This document shows, in pieces, positions 14,902 through 19,693 of a stretch of 19,693 nucleotides of DNA. The stretch's first letter is position 1. The number at the start of each line of letters is the position of its first letter. The stretch is from Bacteroidota bacterium (GTDB lineage: Bacteria; Bacteroidota; Bacteroidia; Flavobacteriales; Weeksellaceae), in assembly GCA_023457935.1 (NCBI GenBank), contig JAEXBA010000084.1, forward strand, positions 1 to 19,693. Reading direction: 5' to 3'. The translations under genes and the position numbers were made by a program. A model generated the notes under the pieces. That model searched no databases and was not told where the DNA came from. It was given only the letters and a program-made list of their open reading frames with translations.

Positions 14902-15032
14902 ATTCATAACATTCAAAAAATATCAGAAATTAGTACTGAATTACGTTAAATTCCCTTAAAAACAAATGAGCGTTCGTCAGTATTCATCGGTGTTTGCATG
15001 GTTCTTGTCTCTACAGAATCAAAATATTTTCA

Positions 15033-16040
15033 ATGAAAAAATCTGTGCTGCTTACCGGCGCTTCCGGAACCGTTGGATACGAAGTTCTTAAACAGCTGAT
15101 TGAAAAAAATCAGTATGAAGTAACGGTTTTTGATATAAAAAGTAAAAATTCCCAAAGAAAATTTGATGTGCTTCCCCAAACTTTTGAAATCGTTTATGGC
15201 GATATATCAAATAAAAATGATGTTGAGCACGTTAGTAAGAAAAAGGATTTTGTAATTCATTTGGCTGCGATAATTCCGCCATTGGCCGATGAAATGCCCG
15301 ATCTTGCCGAAAAAGTAAATGTAAAAGGAACTGAAAACCTGATTTTTCAGCTGGAAAAACATTCACCCAACGCATTTTTCATTTATTCCTCCTCTATTTC
15401 TGTGTACGGCGACCGTTTGCTGACACCGGAAATCAATGTCGGAGATGAACTGGTTCCGAGTGAAGGCGATGAATATGCGGTAACCAAAATCAAAACTGAA
15501 AAAATCATTCAGCAGTCAAAACTGAAATGGTCAGTTTTCCGTTTGGCTGCCATTATGGGAAATCATAAAATATCAAAGCTGATGTTCCATATGCCGCTGA
15601 AAACTTCGGTTGAAATCTGTACACCGGCAGATACCGCAAGAGCTTTCGTTAATGCCTTGGAACATCAGAGTGAACTTGAAGGCAGAATATTCAATCTGGG
15701 CGGTGGTGAACATTGCCGGTTGACTTATGAAGAACTGCTTTCATAATCCTTTAAAATTTTCGGAATGGGAAAACTGGACTTTCCCGCAAAAGCTTTTGCC
15801 GAGAAAAACTTCCACTGCGGAAATTATGCAGACGGAGATGATCTGGAAAGAATTCTGCACTTTAGGAGAGACAATCTGGAATCTTATTTCAGACAGGTTG
15901 AAAACGGCGTAAATCCGGTAGTGAAATCTTTGACAAAGATGGTGAATCCAATCGTAAAAAGAAGTCTGCTGAATAAAAGTGAACCTTATCATGCGTTCCG
16001 CAAGCGCAATAAAATAATGACAGAACGTTTTTTTAACTAA
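15033..16040 (+). pseudogene. NAD-dependent epimerase/dehydratase-like gene interrupted by an in-frame TAA
   Basis: A single reading frame runs from ATG 15033 to TAA 16038-16040 but contains one internal TAA at 15744-15746. The first part (237 residues) is an extended SDR: a Rossmann loop TGASGTVG (8-15), an acidic cofactor residue Asp34 in VFDI, LAAIIPP (78-83), the SSS-x-S-V-Y-G block (119-126) and the catalytic Tyr148-x3-Lys152 in YAVTK. The second part (97 codons after the stop) continues the same frame with no gap. It begins SFKIFGMGKLDFP and reads through AEKNFHCGNYADGDDLERIL as a normal C-terminal domain. The full length would be 335 residues. Since the frame is kept, this is a nonsense change (for example CAA to TAA) rather than a frameshift; a split protein restarting at ATG 15765 or readthrough are alternatives. 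A TTG 39 bases upstream of the ATG was rejected as start. The DUF2141 gene follows after 10 bases. Confidence 0.85.
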
Positions 16041-16050
16041 AATAAAATCA

Positions 16051-16473
16051 ATGAAAAAAATAAAATATACCGCTGTGTTTGCAGTAATCGGATTTAGCGC
16101 AATCAGCGCCCAAAACAGTCTGACTGTACATGTTTCAAACATCGAAGCTGCAAAAAGAAATGTAGAAATCGGACTGTTCAACAAGGAAAAAGGATTCCTG
16201 AAAAACGGACACCAATATGTGAGCAAAAAAATAAAAGTTGCCGGAAACAAGGTGAAATATACATTCCAGAATTTACCGAAAGGACACTACTCTGTCGCGG
16301 TTTATCATGATGCGAACGGCAACAGTAAATGCGATACCAATATGATCGGAATGCCTACTGAAGGATTCGGATTCTCACAGAATTTCCGTCCGAAACTTTC
16401 CGCTCCGACTTTCGATCAGACCAAAGTTTTCGTGGAGAATTCAAAATCGGTCGAAATAAAGCTGATTAACTGA
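16051..16473 (+). CDS. Secreted DUF2141 domain protein
   Basis: A 140-residue exported protein. A signal peptide (1-20, ending AISA, then Q) precedes a DUF2141 domain (about 24-139), recognised from the LPKGHYSVAVYHDANGNSKCD block (75-95) and the following MPTEGFGFSQN (101-111). The HDxNxNxxxD residues (His86, Asp87, Asn89, Asn91, Asp95) look like a metal- or calcium-binding loop. The function of the family is unknown. It begins only 10 bases after the broken epimerase gene, so the two are probably on one transcript, and a terminator follows directly. Confidence 0.9.
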   Translation: MKKIKYTAVFAVIGFSAISAQNSLTVHVSNIEAAKRNVEIGLFNKEKGFLKNGHQYVSKKIKVAGNKVKYTFQNLPKGHYSVAVYHDANGNSKCDTNMIGMPTEGFGFSQNFRPKLSAPTFDQTKVFVENSKSVEIKLIN

Positions 16474-16482
16474 TTAAAGATA

Positions 16483-16514
16483 AAAATGACTTTCCAAGTG
16501 AAGGTCATTTTTTT
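16483..16514 (+). terminator. Rho-independent terminator of the DUF2141 gene
   Basis: A 12-base stem (16483-16494 with 16500-16511, one G-T) with a five-base CAAGT loop is followed by T (16508-16514). It lies about ten bases after the stop codon. Confidence 0.85.
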
Positions 16515-16571
16515 GATCTTAGATTTCCTCAAAATCCTGAAATGATGTAAATTGGGGCAAACTAAAATTCT

Positions 16572-17753
16572 ATGTCTTATTATCCTCTGAACAGCATTCC
16601 AGATTACTTTGGAATGGATGCGTTACTATCTGAAGAACACAAACTTATACGCCAGTCGGTCCGCGATTGGGTGGAAGGTTTTGTAATGCCGAAAATTGAC
16701 GATGCCGCGCAAAATCATACGGATATTCCGGGTTTGATGAAAGAATTGGGAAATATCGGGGCTTTGGGCCCGTACATTCCTGAAGAATATGGCGGTGCCG
16801 GACTGGATCAGATTTCCTACGGAATCATTATGCAGGAACTGGAAAGAGGCGATTCTGCCGTTCGTTCTGCGGCTTCGGTACAAAGTTCTCTGGTGATGTT
16901 TCCAATTAATGAATTCGGTTCTGAGGAGCAAAAAAAGAAATATCTGCCTCAGTTGGCTTCCGGCGATATGATTGGAGCTTTTGGACTTACTGAACCCAAT
17001 CACGGTTCCGATCCTGGCTCCATGGAAACCCATTACGAAGACAAAGGCGACCATTATTTGCTGAACGGCGCAAAAATGTGGATCACCAACGCACCGCTTT
17101 GCGATATTGCGGTAGTTTGGGCAAAAGGTGAAGACGGAAAAGTTCGCGGACTGATTGTTGAGCGCGGAATGGAAGGTTTCACAACACCGGAAACTCATAA
17201 TAAATGGTCGCTGCGTGCGTCAAAAACAGGTGAGCTTGTTTTTGCAAACGTGAAAGTTCCGAAAGAAAATATGCTTCCGAATGTCCAGGGTCTGAAAGGT
17301 CCGCTTTCCTGTCTGAACTCTGCACGTTACGGAATTTCGTGGGGCGTTATTGGTGCCGCAGTTGACTGCTACTGTACTGCGCTTCAGTATTCCAAAGAGC
17401 GTAAACAGTTTGGAAAACCGATTGCTTCGTTCCAGCTTCAGCAGAAAAAACTGGCAGAATTTTTAACTGAAATCACCAAGGCACAGTTGCTTTGTCTTCA
17501 GTTAGGAAACCTGAAAAATGACCACAAAGCTTCTCCGGCTCAGATTTCGATGGCGAAGAGAAACAATGTGAAAATGGCGATTGATATTGCAAGAGAAAGC
17601 CGCCAAATGTTGGGCGGAATGGGAATTATGGGAGAATTTCCGATGATGCGCCACGCCGCAAACCTTGAATCGGTTATCACTTATGAAGGAACACACGATA
17701 TTCACCTTTTGATTACCGGACTTGATGTGACGGGAATAAATGCGTTTATATAA
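16572..17753 (+). CDS. gcdH: Glutaryl-CoA dehydrogenase (acyl-CoA dehydrogenase family)
   Basis: A flavoenzyme converting glutaryl-CoA to crotonyl-CoA plus CO2 in lysine/tryptophan breakdown. The 393-residue protein has the acyl-CoA dehydrogenase order: N-terminal helices (15-130), the FAD-binding block GAFGLTEPNHGSDPGS (135-150) and WITNAP (170-175), then the C-terminal helical domain. The glutaryl-CoA signature is strong: Arg98 and Ser102 in RSAASVQSSLVM match the Arg94/Ser98 pair that binds the distal carboxylate in the human enzyme. The catalytic base is Glu372 in TYEGTHDIH. ARYGISWG (251-258) and FQLQQKKLAEF (287-297) also fit GCDH. An alternative is a related short-chain dicarboxyl-CoA dehydrogenase. 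The start at ATG 16572 follows 57 bases without a clear -7 motif. The small membrane-protein gene follows with a one-base overlap. Confidence 0.92.
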   Translation: MSYYPLNSIPDYFGMDALLSEEHKLIRQSVRDWVEGFVMPKIDDAAQNHTDIPGLMKELGNIGALGPYIPEEYGGAGLDQISYGIIMQELERGDSAVRSAASVQSSLVMFPINEFGSEEQKKKYLPQLASGDMIGAFGLTEPNHGSDPGSMETHYEDKGDHYLLNGAKMWITNAPLCDIAVVWAKGEDGKVRGLIVERGMEGFTTPETHNKWSLRASKTGELVFANVKVPKENMLPNVQGLKGPLSCLNSARYGISWGVIGAAVDCYCTALQYSKERKQFGKPIASFQLQQKKLAEFLTEITKAQLLCLQLGNLKNDHKASPAQISMAKRNNVKMAIDIARESRQMLGGMGIMGEFPMMRHAANLESVITYEGTHDIHLLITGLDVTGINAFI

Positions 17754-18007
17754 TGACCGAAAAAGAAAAGCAGGATTGGGAAGAAAACAGAGCGCAGGGC
17801 AAAACTAAATTTGTTCTTTCTCAGGGAATTGCTTTTGGAGTAATAATGGCTGTAGTAACAGGTATTATGTATTATATTATGGATCAGGAAAATCCCGACA
17901 AAATCAGATATATCCTGTTCCAGTCTGCCTTTTGGATTCCCGGCGGATTTCTTTATTCACTGTGGTTATGGTGGTATTCGGAAAGAAGATATAAAAAAAG
18001 TAAATAA
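17753..18007 (+). CDS. Small two-helix membrane protein
   Basis: An 84-residue protein with a charged, lysine/glutamate-rich N-terminus (1-19), two hydrophobic segments (about 22-42, ending MYYIMD, and about 52-73, FQSAFWIPGGFLYSLWLWWY) and a basic tail ending ERRYKKSK. No signal peptide or known domain was recognised. By the positive-inside rule both ends may face the cytoplasm. Its ATG overlaps the TAA of the glutaryl-CoA dehydrogenase gene (TAATG), so translation is probably coupled. The pairing suggests it is co-expressed, but not what it does. Its stop lies just before the terminator it shares with the end of the opposite-strand nuclease gene. Confidence 0.75.
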   Translation: MTEKEKQDWEENRAQGKTKFVLSQGIAFGVIMAVVTGIMYYIMDQENPDKIRYILFQSAFWIPGGFLYSLWLWWYSERRYKKSK

Positions 18008-18015
18008 TAATACAC

Positions 18016-18050
18016 TGGAGTTCAAATTAACTGAACTCCATTTTCTTTTT
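18016..18050 (+). terminator. Terminator of the gcdH unit, overlapping the end of the nuclease gene
   Basis: A perfect nine-base stem (18016-18024 with 18032-18040) with a seven-base loop is followed on the plus strand by TTTTCTTTTT (18041-18050). The stem covers the last codons and stop of the opposite-strand nuclease gene (18027-18029). The T-tract is clear only on the plus strand. Confidence 0.75.
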
Positions 18051-19693
18051 CTCCTCAAAAGGAATTTCAGGATTCAGAATGTCAAGAATCAGATTCCGGA
18101 TGGAAACCATTGCGTCCTGAAGATCGCCTTTTTTGAATTCCAAAGGAACGACTCCCCGACTCACTTCCGCAAAACTCCAGATGCCGTTCGTAATTCTTTT
18201 CCCTGAAAACTCAGGCATTTTTTCAGCTACATAATTATAAATACAGAGCTGAATGGCCTGTTTCCTGGCATCGCCCTGAAGATATTTTTCAATATTTTTC
18301 TCTTCAATGGAAAGTTTCAGATCGGCGGTTTTGGCAGTTTTATAATCAATGATGCGGATTTCACCGTTCAGTTCATCAATTCTGTCAATAAATCCGTAAA
18401 ACGAAACCTTATCGGTCTGTTCGTCATTCAGATAAAAATCAACATTCTCAAAGTTACGTTCAAGAGCAATAATTCTAAGTTTATTGCCTTTTCTGATGAG
18501 TTCCAGATCATATTTCAGAATGTCTTCCACTACTTTGCGCGCAATTGATTTGTGAATGAAGTTCATTCCTCTTTCATAAAATTCCGGCTGGTGTTTCAGG
18601 TTTTCAATCGCTTTCTTGAGTGCATGATCTATTTCTTTAAGTGAATGTTCCAAATCACTTTCACTTAAGACTTTACCGATTAATTCCTCATAAATAACCT
18701 GTAAAGAATAATGGACGAGATTTCCGTAATTCCGCACTGAAAGTTCTTCCTCAATCTCTGAAGTTTCGCGTGTGTGAAGAATTTTATTCAGATAAAAATC
18801 AACCGGATTGTAAAGATAGCTGGTGAGATGTGTCGCCGAAACCCTTTCTTTCCATTTTTCCAGCTCGCTGATCACTGCATCCGTTTTTTCAATGATAATA
18901 TTTTCTTCAGAGACCGGTTCAGAGGTATTTTCAATTACAATATGCTCCAGTTCATGCGAACTTTCCATTTCAATCTGAGTGATGAAACGGCTTTTTTCAC
19001 CTGTATTTACGCCGCTTCCCAAAGCATTGTACAGCAAAGAAATGTTTTCCGCTTCCTGCAGCAGACGGTAAAAATGATAGGCATAAATACTGTCGTTTTC
19101 AAGATAGGTGTGAAGCCCGAAATGATTTCTCACGTCAAAAGGCAAATACGTATTCTGAGAGTTTCCAAGCGGAAGTTTTCCTTCGTTTACGGAAAGCATG
19201 ATGATATTTCTGAAATTCAGCAAACGCGTTTCCAGCAAACCCATAATCTGCAAACCTTGCAACGGTTCGCCCTGAAAATCAATACTTTCCGAATTCACGA
19301 GCTGATTGACAAGCGTTTCCAGCGTATCCATCTTAATATCAAAAGAATACGGCTCTATCTGATTCAGAATCAGTTTGAAGGAATTTTCAAAATGCGAAAC
19401 ATTTTCGTACTGAATGTCATCTAGTTCATAAAATTTCAGTTCGTTGCAGAAAGTGATGAAATCCTTGAGAAACTGATTGCCCGAATCCGGTTTTGTGAGC
19501 AGTTGGATGTAAGAAAGTCCGGAAAGCGCTTCCTGCAGCTTGCTTTTCGAGATATATACAATATTACGTTCTTCAATAAAACTTTTGAAACTGTTGATGA
19601 TTCGGTCATCAGATTCTCTCGCCGGAATTTCTTCCAGTATCGGCATTACATCGTTGTAGTAATAGCTGGAATCCTTCTTTTCAAGCTGTTTCT
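18027..19693 (-). CDS. AddB/RecB-like PD-(D/E)XK nuclease (5' end outside window)
   Basis: The C-terminal part of a large helicase-nuclease-like repair protein, likely the AddB-type subunit that partners a UvrD-like helicase in double-strand-break resection. The frame is open to the right edge with no stop, so the gene is truncated there; the ATG at 19644-19646 is internal. Counting from that Met, residues 126-160 hold a superfamily-I helicase-like block (PLQGLQIMGLLETRL..NIIMLSVNEGKLP). SATHLTSYLYNPVDFYL (270-286) matches the segment that opens the nuclease domain. His312 (GNLVHYS), Asp421 in YGFIDRID, the Asp434-Tyr-Lys436 in RIIDYKTAK, and the QLCIY motif (466-470) are the PD-(D/E)XK signature. 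The iron-sulfur cysteines common in AddB are not seen. The end overlaps a plus-strand terminator. Confidence 0.85.
   Translation of the reverse strand, partial: KQLEKKDSSYYYNDVMPILEEIPARESDDRIINSFKSFIEERNIVYISKSKLQEALSGLSYIQLLTKPDSGNQFLKDFITFCNELKFYELDDIQYENVSHFENSFKLILNQIEPYSFDIKMDTLETLVNQLVNSESIDFQGEPLQGLQIMGLLETRLLNFRNIIMLSVNEGKLPLGNSQNTYLPFDVRNHFGLHTYLENDSIYAYHFYRLLQEAENISLLYNALGSGVNTGEKSRFITQIEMESSHELEHIVIENTSEPVSEENIIIEKTDAVISELEKWKERVSATHLTSYLYNPVDFYLNKILHTRETSEIEEELSVRNYGNLVHYSLQVIYEELIGKVLSESDLEHSLKEIDHALKKAIENLKHQPEFYERGMNFIHKSIARKVVEDILKYDLELIRKGNKLRIIALERNFENVDFYLNDEQTDKVSFYGFIDRIDELNGEIRIIDYKTAKTADLKLSIEEKNIEKYLQGDARKQAIQLCIYNYVAEKMPEFSGKRITNGIWSFAEVSRGVVPLEFKKGDLQDAMVSIRNLILDILNPEIPFEEKKKMEFS

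Noticed and set aside
14966..15100. A short plus-strand frame starting at 14966 before the epimerase
   Set aside because: It overlaps the real start of the epimerase gene in another frame and has no domain or start signal.
15727..15912. A frameshift as the cause of the broken epimerase
   Set aside because: The coding sequence before and after 15744 is in the same frame (both starts differ by a multiple of three), so it is an in-frame stop; the 61-codon frame here is a shadow.
15741..16250. A minus-strand frame of 169 codons across the epimerase end and the DUF2141 start
   Set aside because: Both covered stretches are explained by plus-strand genes; no domain is visible.
18774..19424. A 216-codon plus-strand frame opposite the nuclease gene
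   Set aside because: The opposite frame has clear PD-(D/E)XK motifs and this one has none.
1..19693. CRISPR array, tRNA, rRNA, insertion sequence, prophage or toxin-antitoxin pair
   Set aside because: No direct-repeat/spacer pattern, no cloverleaf or rRNA sequence, no transposase or integrase, and no small gene pair of that kind was found on either strand.

Overview
The window looks like ordinary chromosomal DNA of a member of the Bacteroidota, most likely the Flavobacteriia (Chryseobacterium / Weeksellaceae type). The reasons are an AT-rich genome with A/T-rich spacers, no convincing Shine-Dalgarno sequences, several copies of the Bacteroidota -7 promoter motif TAnnTTTG, and typical families: a secreted S9D peptidase, a TPR-transmembrane-HTH regulator, a DUF2141 protein and a soluble acyl-ACP desaturase. 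The genus is an inference from gene content.

Left block (about 1-8931, all on the minus strand). Reading in the direction of transcription: gpmI (glycolysis), a di-iron acyl-ACP desaturase, a small HAD-type phosphatase-like protein, map overlapping a SAM methyltransferase by one base, era, a DoxX-family membrane protein, and an exported S9 peptidase. Rho-independent terminators follow gpmI, the desaturase, doxX and the peptidase.

Centre (about 9039-13500). A SUI1/YciH-type factor faces away from gpmI and may be made from a leaderless mRNA. A nucleoside phosphorylase follows, then a 214-base gap. Three minus-strand genes come next: a TPR/HTH membrane-tethered regulator, an exported protein of unknown function, and tag (3-methyladenine DNA glycosylase I).

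Right block (about 13638-18007, plus strand). It holds a small hydrophilic LEA-like protein built of 11-residue repeats, fabI, an NAD-dependent epimerase-like gene broken by one in-frame TAA, a secreted DUF2141 protein, a glutaryl-CoA dehydrogenase and a small two-helix membrane protein that overlaps it by one base. A RecB/AddB-like PD-(D/E)XK nuclease gene enters from the right edge on the minus strand; its 5' part lies outside the window.

Most genes are housekeeping: lipid synthesis (desaturase, FabI), glycolysis, translation and ribosome maturation (Map, Era, SUI1), DNA repair (Tag, AddB-like) and nucleoside salvage. I found no rRNA, tRNA, CRISPR array, transposase, prophage gene or integration site, and no convincing undescribed multi-gene system. 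The best points for a second look are the nonsense-interrupted epimerase, the tryptophan-marked 11-mer repeat protein, the possible leaderless SUI1 mRNA and an AT-rich inverted repeat at the left edge.
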